Source: Gremmenia infestans
Lineage: Eukaryota > Ascomycota > Leotiomycetes > Helotiales > Hamatocanthoscyphaceae
Reading direction: 5' to 3'
NCBI GenBank assembly: GCA_032629725.1
Contig: JAFEVB010000022.1
Coordinates: forward strand, 1,612,001 to 1,676,000
Length of the DNA stretch: 64,000 nucleotides
The notes under the pieces are model-generated. The model was not told the origin of the DNA. It made no database searches and saw only the letters and a program-made list of their open reading frames with translations. Below are positions 48,786 through 59,469 of the stretch, one piece after another (the stretch's first letter is position 1; each line of letters begins with the position of its first letter). Made by a program: the position numbers and the translations under genes.

Positions 48786-51717
48786 TTGCTTGGTTTTGGG
48801 AGGATTTGGGTTTGGGATGGGATTATAGAATATTAGGAATTGGTAAATGGGTACGAACGGGATAGAAGGAAACGCATTTAATCGCTGCTTCAATGGAAAT
48901 GAAGTTTAGATATCATAAATACGGGTTTGGATTAGCGGTCAATCAGTGAATGCTCTCTGGACTCTTAGATCTTAGCTTAGATTGAGTTATCTCGAAAAGA
49001 TGATTTGTGAGGAAGAGTCCGGAATATAGAATGAGTCAGCTTAGAACAGGACGGTATCGGTACGAAAAAAGGAAGAGTCCTCGTCTCTAGGTGAGAGAGG
49101 TCTGTAGTTGCAAGCAATTTCTTGAGACTCTGGACGTGATACGTGCTTATTTAGAATGAAGGCGAGAGCAACTAGCCCACTCCTAAATCATACGGATACT
49201 TGAAACTACATGGCAAGTTGTAAATCGCAAAATTACAAATTGCTAAAAAGAAAACCTCCTATGTAAAAAGTGAAAAAAAAGGGGAGTCTAGGAATACCCT
49301 CGAACATGTATATCGATGATAAGATTCTCGTAGAAACCTTGACCAGTACACTCTTTTATCAAACTTTATATACCCTCTATCTTATAACCAGTCCGGGCTG
49401 GCGATATGTGTGAATACACTTAGTATTACCAAGTCATATCAACATTGAATCTCATGTTGTCTCTTCTCAAAAAAATAAACAAAAGCGATATGCAACAAAA
49501 CGTCTATAGTTACTCCTTTGGGACATATGATATGTTGCAATTAATTCACTTGCTTGTGTTGAGTTGTAGGATGGGCGTGGAATCAGCCAGGACATGGAAG
49601 GTAGCTCTGTTGCATTCGGGGAGGGGGGATCTTGTAGATTGAAGAAGGATTTGCCCGGCCCGCCGTCGCAGAAACAGAAAGCTGTGATGAAACACTGGTT
49701 AATTCCTAAAAAAAAAGTGTTTTGTTATACAAACAAATAGAACCCCATGTCCATGAATAGCTGGTTCATCCTCATCGACATCAAGGTTCTTCAGCCCTTT
49801 ATGAGCAATGAGCGTATCTCTTGGTTCTTCCGCATGCACATTGAGTAGATGTTGGGTTGGGAAAGGACGCTGAGCTAGACATCTATGTTGGGCGGATTTC
49901 GAGCTGTTTATGATCGCTATATGCTGTTACTGACTGTACCGTTGACGAAGCTGTTGGAGCTTGTTGGATTCTACGGTGATATTATCGAAGGACCTTTAGA
50001 GAGTATAACGGGATTGTTGTTTTTATTTGTTGAGCTCTTGGGGCATGACTTTTTCATGAGGTCGCTGGTGTTAGTCGCAAGACCCTATCCTTTGAACCCA
50101 TTGGCCCTGCGGGATATAATCGTCCATGTTGCATTTCACGTGATAGACGCCGTTGCGTTAGGAGCGATTGGACCGGCTGGCATGTTGGGTTTTAAAAAGG
50201 CATTAGATGGTATATGAAGTAAAGAGAGCTGTGAAGTAGTGATAAGAACTTGTCGAGAGCTGGTGGTGGGTTAGGACTGCTTGAACAGGACAGGCAACAG
50301 CTAAGGGGATGGAGGAGCACGTGACTACCACGTGTTCATCTCAAACCCAAAACAGTAGCCAAATCCTACCGGCTATTATGAGCCCTTTCTTTGCTGGGCT
50401 CCTATGAACAAGAAACAATTCACGTAAACAGAAGGCAAGTTTCATGCGTGAGGCCTGCAAGCCACTTGCCGCAGCACTGCACACTGCATTGCATCTGCAC
50501 CTCAGCCTCGTGTCGAAGCAACACAGCCAATTAGGAGCGCGCAAGTGACGAGAGCACTTCTTCAGTATGCATAAATAAGGTAGGTATGCAAGTTTGTGAG
50601 TCATTCCAGAAACTGTGTGGAGGGTTTGCGGGGTGTGTATTATTGAGTTTATTGATTGTTTGAGGATTTCATATGACATTGATTGATATGGAACTGCAAA
50701 GGGCGCGACATGTCATGTCAAATATTTTGGGAGAAAGAGAGGAAGGAAAGGTGGGGTTGGAACGACATGCGCTTCCTTCGCCGAGTGGAGAGAGGGTCGT
50801 CCGGCGTACGGAATTGGATCTCGGTGTAGATGCGTGGCACGTACCAAAATATACGGAGTACAATTGAGGCTTACCGTAACCCCTCCCCTCCCTCGTATTG
50901 CATTGCAGATTACGGAGTAGACTTGGGATGCTGTTTTAACGTGGGATTGAGGCCTGATGCTCGGAGAAACAACAGGAGGACTCTCAGGAATAGAATAATA
51001 GGTTGCAGTTCCAATAACGGAGCTGGCGGAGGTAGAAGTGGCCCTAAGATCGCAAACTCCTGCCATTTGTTGTATATCCGAAGTGTCCAAAGTCCTGGGC
51101 TTATCTCCATCCGGTTACCGATGTTCATCTCATCTGCATGTGCATCTCGCAGACGGCGAATTCTCGTTCAAATGAATGGCGCTCGAGTCTGGCGGCCGTG
51201 CGAACGCTAAACAGGCTAGGAGGACGAGGACGAGGATCCGGAGATTCCTACGAGGAGCTGATTGGGGTCGGGCGGTAGATTGGTCGGGCTCTCTGCAAGG
51301 CTTACCAGGCCAGGGTCGGCCGTCGTAGTTTATACTTCGTGGAGAACTGAGCATGTCAAGTTGATGAATTGCAGGACTTTTAGAGAGGAAGAAAGAGTAA
51401 GAGATCGGTATACGTCCGATATGAAGTACTCGTGTGAAAGACAGAATCAAACTCAGAGGAGAGGAGGGAAAGGGGAGGGGAGAAGGAAGGTGGTGGTGTC
51501 TCGCTTACCTAAGGTAACTCCAGTGTTTTATGGCCATCCCTGCCATCTCCATAAAAAGGTGGCTGCGGCTGCATACTTGAAGAAGCCTCGCGGTCGATTG
51601 GAAAAGCGGCACCAATTTTCAATGTGCCAGGGGCAAAACCCAAGAATAATGATGGCCGCTTTGGAAGGCAGGATGACCCTCTACCAGTCTAGTAGCGAAT
51701 GATATCCGCGTATTCTA
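48786..51717. other. Mostly intergenic, 2.9 kb
   Basis: Apart from one possible small ORF (listed separately) no gene is recognised. Two TACGGAGTA words lie close together at 50852 and 50911. The right end should hold the cpc-1 promoter. Confidence 0.45.
49885..50217 (+). CDS. Hypothetical small hydrophobic protein
   Basis: An ATG-started frame of 110 residues that I do not recognise. It is rich in Leu/Val/Ile/Phe with one or two possible membrane helices (around residues 38-60 and 80-102). It contains GDIIEGPLESITGLL and ALRDIIVHVAFHVIDAVA, which look more protein-like than the surrounding chance frames. It has no introns and no neighbour that would hint at function. It could also be the last exon of a gene whose upstream part I missed, or a chance frame. 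Confidence 0.3.
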   Translation: MLGGFRAVYDRYMLLLTVPLTKLLELVGFYGDIIEGPLESITGLLFLFVELLGHDFFMRSLVLVARPYPLNPLALRDIIVHVAFHVIDAVALGAIGPAGMLGFKKALDGI

Positions 51718-51724
51718 TGAGTCA
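51718..51724 (+). promoter_or_regulatory. TGAGTCA site (CPRE/GCN4-type) before the cpc-1 leader
   Basis: TGAGTCA is the binding word of Gcn4/CPC1 proteins. It lies 204 bases before the first upstream AUG and 895 bases before the main start, where an autoregulatory site would be expected. About eight such 7-mers are expected by chance in 64 kb, so position rather than presence is the argument. Confidence 0.5.
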
Positions 51725-51921
51725 CAACGAGAAATTGTTAGCCCTAATAACACGCCGTGCTTATTTGTGCAAGCGAACTTTGCACCGTACTACTCCCACC
51801 CTTATATTTCGCCTTTCCCTCTCAGGCAACATCTTTTTTTCTTCTCCTCTTCTCCATCAAAAACTCCTTACAAACACGACAACAACAACATCAACAACAC
51901 ACCACGAACAGCAAGCCCAAC

Positions 51922-51930
51922 ATGTTCTAA
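51922..51930 (+). promoter_or_regulatory. uORF1 of cpc-1 (2 codons)
   Basis: ATG TTC TAA in the C/A-rich leader. A minimal first uORF followed by a longer second one is the arrangement that permits reinitiation control in GCN4 and cpc-1 mRNAs. Confidence 0.65.
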
Positions 51931-52149
51931 ATTCCCAGTCATTGCGACTCTTCTTGACACCTCCGTCAAAATTCCATCCCAACTTAACACCATAACAACC
52001 CACTCCCCTCAAAATTTCACCCCTTCAACAACTTTTCCCTTCCCGGAAAATTTGACTTTCAGCCCAGCTCTTCGCTCAAGCTCCAGTCCTCAAACCGCCA
52101 ACATTACCTCACAAGAGTTACATCTCTTCAATACGGATCCCCAATCAAC

Positions 52150-52305
52150 ATGGCTTCCCTCCAGTTCATCGAGCCTGCCGGCACATTCTCCTCGTCAATC
52201 CCCGCGCAACAATCCTCAGGATCTCTCCGGTCCCTCTCAGCCCAACCAGCAACATCAGGACTTTGTTCTGTTCGAGAGGTCTGCCAACGCTCGCAGTACC
52301 CCTAG
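52150..52305 (+). promoter_or_regulatory. uORF2 of cpc-1 (51 codons)
   Basis: ATG-to-TAG frame of 51 codons beginning MASLQFIEPAG, in a different frame from cpc-1. It ends 307 bases before the main ATG. It is the only other AUG in the leader. By analogy with cpc-1/cpcA it would block scanning ribosomes when amino acids are plentiful. Confidence 0.65.
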
Positions 52306-52612
52306 TTTGTCCCAGCACAGCGCCTTTACAGGCCAAAATCGTCGTCACTCTGCTCATCTGACCCCATCTTCTTCTGCCTCGTCTTTGCAGAACCAGAGAG
52401 TCGCTGCGATCATAAACGCTACTGGACATTCTATTCATACCTCGGGTCTTACCAACCGGTTTAATCAAAATCCATCCTCTGCGCAGAGCCCTCACCAGTT
52501 CTACGCTTCATCTGCGCCCTCATCTTCCACCGCATTGCAACAGCAGCGTCCTACTCGACCTCCGGTTCCACTGTTTTCGCAATCCACAGGCAACATCCCG
52601 CAAACTCCAAAC

Positions 52613-53407
52613 ATGGCTATGCAAGGTACATTCACTGCTCCAACTTTTGCTGCGAACTCCCATGACTCACGCCGTACAGACATGGACCTTTTTGACGAAT
52701 TCACTGCATTCGAGGGTGGAGCCTCGTCTGCCAGCACGTACAACAACCCTTCGGCCTTCCCCTCACCAGCGGTTCCAACAATGTACGACAACCAGAATTC
52801 ATCTTCATCAAGCTCCACCAACATGGGTACTGTTTCTCCTCAAGATTTGCTTGTTCGCGATCCCTTCGCATCTGCACCAAACTCCACTTCATTCACAAAC
52901 TTGACCTCTCCTTCAACGTACGGCGAGTCTCCCGAATACAACGGCGATTTTGACGTGTCGCCATATGTCCACGGCGACGATTTCGGTAATGCACAAATTG
53001 CTGGTGACCCATGGTATCCTCTGTTCCCTCAGGATGACCAGGTCAGCGAGCAAACAAAAGTCGAACAGTCACCTCTTCTCCCTCAGGAGGAGCTTGAGGT
53101 TTCTGAGCATCTCCGCGCATCTGGCCGTCGTCGCTCCGGTACAGCTGGGTCTCCACCTGGCTCTCACTCATCTGTCTCTGGCGTTAACTCTCGAAAGCGC
53201 GACAAGCCTCTTCCACCTATCATCGTTGAAGATCCTAACGACACCATCGCCATGAAGCGAGCACGCAACACTCTTGCAGCTCGTAAATCTCGACAACGGA
53301 AGATGCAGAAGATGGAAGAGCTTGAGGACGAGCTCGAGAAGGTTAGGAATGAACGTGATCACTGGAAGAGCATTGCTTTGAAGCGTGGGGGTGGATCATC
53401 TCACTGA
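52613..53407 (+). CDS. cpc1: Cross-pathway control protein (GCN4-type bZIP activator)
   Basis: Transcriptional activator of amino-acid biosynthesis genes under starvation. From the first in-frame ATG (52613) the protein has 264 residues, close to Neurospora CPC1 (about 270). The N-terminal half is Ser/Thr/Pro-rich with acidic and aromatic motifs (MDLFDEFTAFEGG, DFDVSPYVHGDDFG) suited to activation. The C-terminal 57 residues are a GCN4-class bZIP: PNDTIAMKRARNTLAARKSR, then a short zipper (MEELEDELEKVRNERDHWKSIAL). The basic region has Asn-x-x-Ala-Ala-x-x-Ser-Arg as in Gcn4. Upstream the same frame is open back to 51677 without any ATG, so an N-terminal extension by an unseen exon or a non-AUG start cannot be excluded. 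Two uORFs precede it. The gene appears intronless. Confidence 0.9.
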   Translation: MAMQGTFTAPTFAANSHDSRRTDMDLFDEFTAFEGGASSASTYNNPSAFPSPAVPTMYDNQNSSSSSSTNMGTVSPQDLLVRDPFASAPNSTSFTNLTSPSTYGESPEYNGDFDVSPYVHGDDFGNAQIAGDPWYPLFPQDDQVSEQTKVEQSPLLPQEELEVSEHLRASGRRRSGTAGSPPGSHSSVSGVNSRKRDKPLPPIIVEDPNDTIAMKRARNTLAARKSRQRKMQKMEELEDELEKVRNERDHWKSIALKRGGGSSH

Positions 53408-54424
53408 ATGTTCTTATCACCGGCACTCATGGATTGGGGGGAAGAGTTGTAGGCTCTGTCCTCTTGGAGGCAATAGTAGCAGCTGATGCAGGGGCTCAGC
53501 ATGGACGCTATTGACCGTGGATTCATTCTTGTATTTCTGTTTTCTTTCCTATTTGCTGAGTCGCGGGGTTTCAGGGTTTCGGCAAAAGGATTCTTTGGGC
53601 TCCTGATGCTTCTGGAGCGCGTTCACATTGCCTCTTTTTCCATTGGACCAGACCTAGACTTTAAAAGTCTTTTTGTACTTGCTTTGGTGTCTCCCAGCCT
53701 CGATGGATGGATGGTGACCCAGGCCTTCTATTAATAATTTGCGTTTACGTTGGGCAACTAGAAGCATTATTCTTTACAATGAAATACACGTTGTTCAACC
53801 ATTAACCTACTTGTCTACCATGATGTCCGATAACTTGTGAATTGATCAAACTTGAACCACGTATGCCTCCCGGATTCTTCTCGTGGCACATGTGCACAGT
53901 GTGAAGCTTGCTGTCTGATTAAAGTTTAATCTTTAAAACACCCGGCTATCCGTCTCACCATCCTCAATACTCCGCAATTCCTAAGATCTACGGTTTCTAA
54001 TCTGCACAACATCCATAGAACCGTGTTCCTTGCTAGGCTTCTCCGCGGCACCTCCACGTGAATCAAATTAGATCAGATCGTCACGTCACGTCATTGAGGC
54101 TCTCACATCCCCTCCCCACTTCTGCAGATTCACACACAAACACACCCACACACTTTTTCACCATACAGCCCCTGAAGATTCACATCATAACGTTCTATTG
54201 TTTCACAGAGTTCACATTCTCGCTTAATCTTTCTATTCTCACAGTACCTTGCTTGCTTTACACAGATCCTCGCTCCGACTTACTCTCTCTCTTATATCCG
54301 CTAAGGCTACCCTGCTCTCGAGCTCCGTCCTCTGACTCAAGCTCACCTGCTCCGCTTATTTCACACCAATCCATCCACCCAACCACCTCTTTCCCTTCCA
54401 TTCATTCATCCCCCTTCTCTCACC
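53408..54424. other. Intergenic region between cpc-1 and the TENA gene
   Basis: cpc-1 3' sequence on the left and a C/T-rich promoter or leader for the TENA-family gene on the right. No other gene is recognised. Confidence 0.45.
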
Positions 54425-55590
54425 ATGACCTCCCCCTCCAAATTCGTATCCGTATCCGTGTCCACATCCAAATCTAAATCCCCTCCCATCACATCACTAA
54501 CAACCCACCTCCTGCACCTCTTCCCCCCAGCTTTCGCTCGCGCAACACAGGTCCCCTTCCTAGAACGTGCGGGTCATGGAACGCTAAGGAAAGATGTGTT
54601 GGGGAGGTGGCTGGCGCAGGATAGGTTGTACGCGCAGGCGTATGTGAGGTTTGCGGCGGGGTGGATTGGGAGGGTTGAGTTGCGTGTGGTTGTTGATGCG
54701 GGGGGTTTGGAGGAACGGTATGTATGAATTTATGAACTAGCTTTCTTCTCCTTCTCTAGTTTTGTTGTGATCTCTTGGGTTTGAATTCGAATTCGGTTGT
54801 GTGTTATTTTTGGATTTTGAATAAAGATGGAGTTAGAGATGGGTTGGTTGGTTGGTTGTTATGTACGTGTATAGTATAAAGCTGATCATGATATTCATGC
54901 AAACTAGACTCGTAGACCTCCTACTCGACGCCCTGAATAACGTACGAAGAGAGTTGAAGTTCTTTGAGGATGTAGCGGTGCGCTACGGATTGGATTTGAA
55001 TAGCTGTGTAACTGAGGGGGAGAGTGAGGGCGTGAGGGGCTATAAGAGGCTTTTTGAGGATGTGGGGGGGAAGTCTTTGTTGGAGGGTTTGGTACTGCTT
55101 TGGGGGACTGAGAAAGTAAGTCTGTGCTGCCATTTGTTTGTTTGGCTTTATGGCTTTGCTTTTGCTTCTGCTTTTATTCTGCATACTCGGGATCCTTTAC
55201 TGTATACTTTAATCTATCTCTAGGTCAAGATCTAGGGGGAGAGTTGATGTTTGCTTGTTCACTTGTTCACTTGATCGTTTATTTGATTATTGATTTCCTA
55301 ACTTACCATGATAGTGTTATCTCGAAGCCTGGCGCTACGCAGCCAACTTCCTACCCCCTGAGACTGAAGCAGGGGGTGAGGCAGACGGAGGCGCGTTGAG
55401 GAAGGAGTTTATTCCTAATTGGACGGGTGATGAGTTTGTGGTGTTTGTGGAGAAGATCGAGGCGCTTGTGGAGGAGGTGTGGAAGGGTAGTAGGGAGGGA
55501 AAGGCACCGGAAGTGGATGTTGGGGTATTGGAGGGGATTTGGAGGGAGGTTTTAAGGGTTGAGGAGGGGTTTTGGCCTGTGGTTGAGTAG
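54425..55590 (+). CDS. TENA/THI-4/PQQC-family protein
   Basis: All-helical, haem-oxygenase-like fold protein of 258 residues. Exons 54425-54717, 54908-55115 and 55315-55590. The family opening is clear: THLLHLFPPAFARATQVPFL, ERAGHGTLRKDVLGRWLAQD and RLYAQAYVRF. Later come LLLDALNNVRRELKFFEDVA and CYLEAWRYAANFLPP, then the C-terminal EGFWPVVE. The TENA branch includes thiamin-degradation and salvage enzymes. Many fungal members of this length have no assigned reaction, so the activity is open. Both introns are long (190 and 199 bases) and the first has GGTT repeats. An N-terminal Ser/Lys-rich stretch (about 25 residues) is extra. Confidence 0.9.
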
Positions 55591-56177
55591 GGGGTTTTAT
55601 AGGGGTGGGGGGGTCAAGAGAGGGAAAAGGAAGAGGTGTTTTAAAATAAAACAAACACAGTTATGCAATCCGTCAACATTTACGGTCACTTCTTGGACTT
55701 CACACAAGAGAGCTTCGGCCTTTTCACTACATCTAGTAGGACTAAAATATATCACCCTATCTCATGAACCACCTACCTGGCTCTCATATAATATCCAGTG
55801 TTTCCTTAAGGGTTGTTTAGCAATGCGATGGAGTAAGCCTGCCCGCCCACGACTGACAATATTCAGATCTTTGAGAACATCCGGCTTGTGATTGAGGAAC
55901 GCGTGTGTTAGAGCGGGCCAAAACTAATAAAATAGATCTAGTACGAGTATATATGTTAAACAATACGGACGTCGGGCTTTCATTACGATATACAGTTATG
56001 TTAAACCATTCCAACTCCATCTCTTGCGCACCCGTTCTCGATTTATATCTTAGAATTAAAATATAACAGTCTCGGTACCGGTATCCGCTTTAGTGGCTGG
56101 CTCCTGTCCAAGGTTCGAACTGTTCTGGGAATGGGCACACCGTCCTTAGCCAGAATAAGCTTAACTATTTTCTTCGC
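55591..56177. other. Intergenic region
   Basis: No gene is recognised between the TENA-family gene and the disrupted gene to its right. Confidence 0.4.
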
Positions 56178-57648
56178 TTGCGTACTTATATTTACCAGCT
56201 CTACTACCAAAATCCACTGCTCGGTCCAAATTCAAACACGCATTATCACAGGACGTCCCACCCGGACCCGTTCACCACCTCTTTCGCAAGTAACAACATC
56301 CAGTCTGCTCTCTTTACCACGACAACCTACAGCTTCCGACCAGTGATATTTGGCATCAACGAGACGAGCATCGAAGAATACCACCGCCCAGAAGCGGGAA
56401 GCATCCAGGACAGCGCATCTGTCGAATCCCAGATTTCCGTTAAATCCGAACCTCTCATGTCAGGCCTAGGCAGCATGGCGTCCTCCAGGGCTCTTCATGA
56501 GACACCTGGAACAGCAGGGAGAACCACTCGCTCGGACAAAGAAATTGATAGGCACTGGGACTCAGTTGTTACGCAATATCCAGTTTCCAATGAACTCAAA
56601 TCGCTAGTTAGAGCAGAGCTAAAGAAAGCATGGCACTTCTTAAGAGTTGATAATTTTCGCGAGGAAACGAGGATTAGACGGGCGACAACCGACCGGCACA
56701 GAATACGTCTTGACGATATGGTTGGAAACCTAGATCCCGAAAAGCTCAGCTATCTTTGCAACAAACCAACGGCGTTTTATTGGTTGCAGTCCGCACAGCA
56801 GACGGATGCCACCGGCGAAAAGAATCAAACGCCAAAGATCATACTCGCGGCCATTCTTCCGTCGATGCTACAACAACGAACCGAACATCGAATTTGGTCA
56901 CTTCTTACTTCTTTGCGAACCCAGTTAGAATTACCTCGACAGGCCCGCCGACAGTAGCTGGGATTATAAAGGCACACCGCTCTCTCTGCGTTCAAGCATC
57001 TAGCCTCATCAATCAAGTTAAAGGCCGCGCCGACAATGTTATCGAACGCCAGCCTTCGAGCTCACAACATTACTCCGTGCTTCCCCTTTATCACGCTCTT
57101 GCGTAATTATCGATCGTTTGGATTCGTTCTACCATGAGGCATGTCGCCGCGAATCAGACGGCCTGATTAGTCTCCGCAAGATTGCACAGCACCAAACAGT
57201 CTTGATCGCTCGCACTGGTGTGGAGGAAGGGCTGCATGAATCTATTTCCTTCGAAAGTCTCAAATCGCATTCTCTGCCTTTGGACAGATTCGATGTTGTC
57301 ACAAAAAGCATTGACTTCGTCAGGGTGTCCCTTGCTACAGCTGTACAGTTTATAACCGATCTAGAAAAGGCAGAGAATCGTAGGAGGTTAGTTACTGGCG
57401 AAGAATCCCCTCTGGACGCTAGTGTTTGCCTAATTTTTTATCTAAAAGAATTCGAAACTCTCAGGGAAAAGGCCAACCGTAACCCTGAAGCCTAGGCAGA
57501 CGGCATGATTAAAGCTGCAGAAAAATACAGATACGACAACAATTCCACAACATGGAAGTCAATTCGTCGGGTCCAAGCTGGCTTGGTTAGAGAAGTTTTT
57601 CACGACTTTAGGCATTTGCCGTTCGGGAATTGTTGGAGAGAAGAGTAA
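56178..57648 (+). pseudogene. Disrupted gene of unknown family
   Basis: Three overlapping or adjacent protein-like stretches on the plus strand lie in three different frames: 56178-56957, 56756-57106 and 57118-57495. The third frame continues past a TAG at 57493-57495 to about 57648. The parts look like real protein (DRHWDSVVTQYPVSNELKSL; DRFDVVTKSIDFVRVSLATA) but match no family I know. The first frame has no ATG near its left end. Frame changes without clear GT-AG introns and the internal stop suggest a decayed gene, perhaps from a mobile element, since AT-rich sequence follows. It could also be an intact multi-exon gene whose splice sites I failed to see. Confidence 0.4.
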
Positions 57649-59469
57649 TGGTATTGCTCTACGCGTTTTAACCTTGCATAAAGTGATTTATTCTCTTTTT
57701 GGCTTATGAACTCAGATGTCTTAATTTTAGAATGGCACTGTAGCCACCCTTTTAAGACGCGCTATTATATCAGCGAGTAAGATAAATAGGCTGCATACGG
57801 CAAACCTAATCATTCAAAGCTGTCAAAACTCCAAAAAGTTATAATACTTCGCATATCAGTTGGATAACATATGATCCCAAGGGATATCCTTCATTTGGCT
57901 AGCTTTATGCACCTCTGCTGTAGCGTTCTATGGTAGGTATGTATATAGGTATCAAGCACTCAAACAAATTAAGGATAACGAAGGGGACAAAAGGAGAGTA
58001 ATTAATTTGCGCAAATAGAGACTAAAAGCACAAGAAAAGAGGGTATCAAAGGAGAGACAAAGGGCAGTAGAGCAGGGGATTATTCTAGAAGGGTTTACCT
58101 TAAGTGATGCTGTTAGAATTAAGGTATGCGGAAGCTCTAATTAAGTGGTAATATAAGGCAAGACAGTAGGCTTAATTAATGATAGAATTGATGATCAAGT
58201 GCAGAATCCTAATGATAGAAGTCTCTACACACAGTCTAATTTCCTAAGACCGAGTAACATAAAGTGGCTGGGACCCTTCCTTTCCAACAGTTCCAGACGA
58301 AAATCTGCAGCTGGTGTTTTTGCTGGATCCAAAAATTGCTCCAGTAGGAACCCTATAAGGGAGCAGAAACGGATTCGAGAGTTCACGGTTTAGTATTTTG
58401 ATTAAGTATTTTGATAAGAGAGACAGAAGGAAATTGATTGTAACAACAAATTCTGATAGGAATATAAGGTCTTTTATGTATTTGAATAGCATATATATCT
58501 ATTATAAATCATTATACAGTTACTAAGCTAGATGAAAAGGGGTAAAAAAGTGATACGAAGGAAGTGGAAGAGATAAATACAGCGAAAGCAATAAAAGTGG
58601 TAGTAATAGCAAAGATGTAGAAACAAGATCTTGAAGCACTTGATCGTCTTACAAGAGAGATTACATGATATAAGATATCTAAAGATCCCCCAGATGAAGA
58701 TGCATGGACTTTTCAAGTGAAAATAATCAATTCTCTTGGTATAAGCATACCTCACTTATAAACATGCCTTGATCTGGGCTGATTTGGGCTGAGAGGGACC
58801 GAGATTGCGTACGTTACTGTGTCAGGATATCATGGAAGCTTCTCTTCAATTTCCATGTCAAGGTTCGGTAGAGCATCTATATAAGGGTTTCATTGACGAA
58901 GACAACTACGAAGAGAAAAGCTTAGAAGCGTAGAGGTGGGAAGTTGGGAATAACCTCAAGAGCACGGGCCACTTGCACAAGCGAGTCAGATCCATAACGT
59001 GACAATCCAGTCCAGCGGACCGGTCACGAGTCGCCCTTCAAAGCCCTGGGATTAGCATCATTAAGGTCCGACGAGTCTGCCTGTCTGCCGTACCCATGTC
59101 TGCCGTGCTCAGAATTCCTCGCTTCCCACGACGATGGAGATATGATATCTGCCATCGAATCAATCTGTATGCACAACCTAGGCGCCCACGACCTAGCCAA
59201 GACTGTGACCGTGGTCGCATAAGGTAGCTCCACCCAATGCATCTTCAAAAGTGCCTGAACCAGGGCGGACTGAGCCTCGATGCATGCCAAGGTTCCTCGT
59301 GCAGCTCTCCCTCGTCAGACCTCACCATCCCAGCATATAATGGCTTCGGATAGAAGTTCCTTCCAAGACGATACAATGTGCCAGTTTACAGTTGCCCATA
59401 TTTGTGCCCAGTTGTCCCGATCTGCTCACTGGCGGATATGTGTGCTTTGGTAACCTCAACCATGCCGAA
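57649..59469. other. AT-rich gene-free region with possible mobile-element remains
   Basis: Sequence from about 57.65 to 58.75 kb is clearly richer in A/T and TA than the gene-bearing DNA to the left. A short Lys/Arg-rich reading on the plus strand at about 57.96-58.13 kb is interrupted by a stop and resembles the basic C-terminus of some pogo-like transposases, but too weakly to name. No intact gene. The right part is 3' of the AflR-type gene. Confidence 0.4.

Noticed and set aside
57960..58130. pogo-like transposase remnant
   Set aside because: Only a short Lys/Arg-rich reading with a stop; too weak to call a mobile element.
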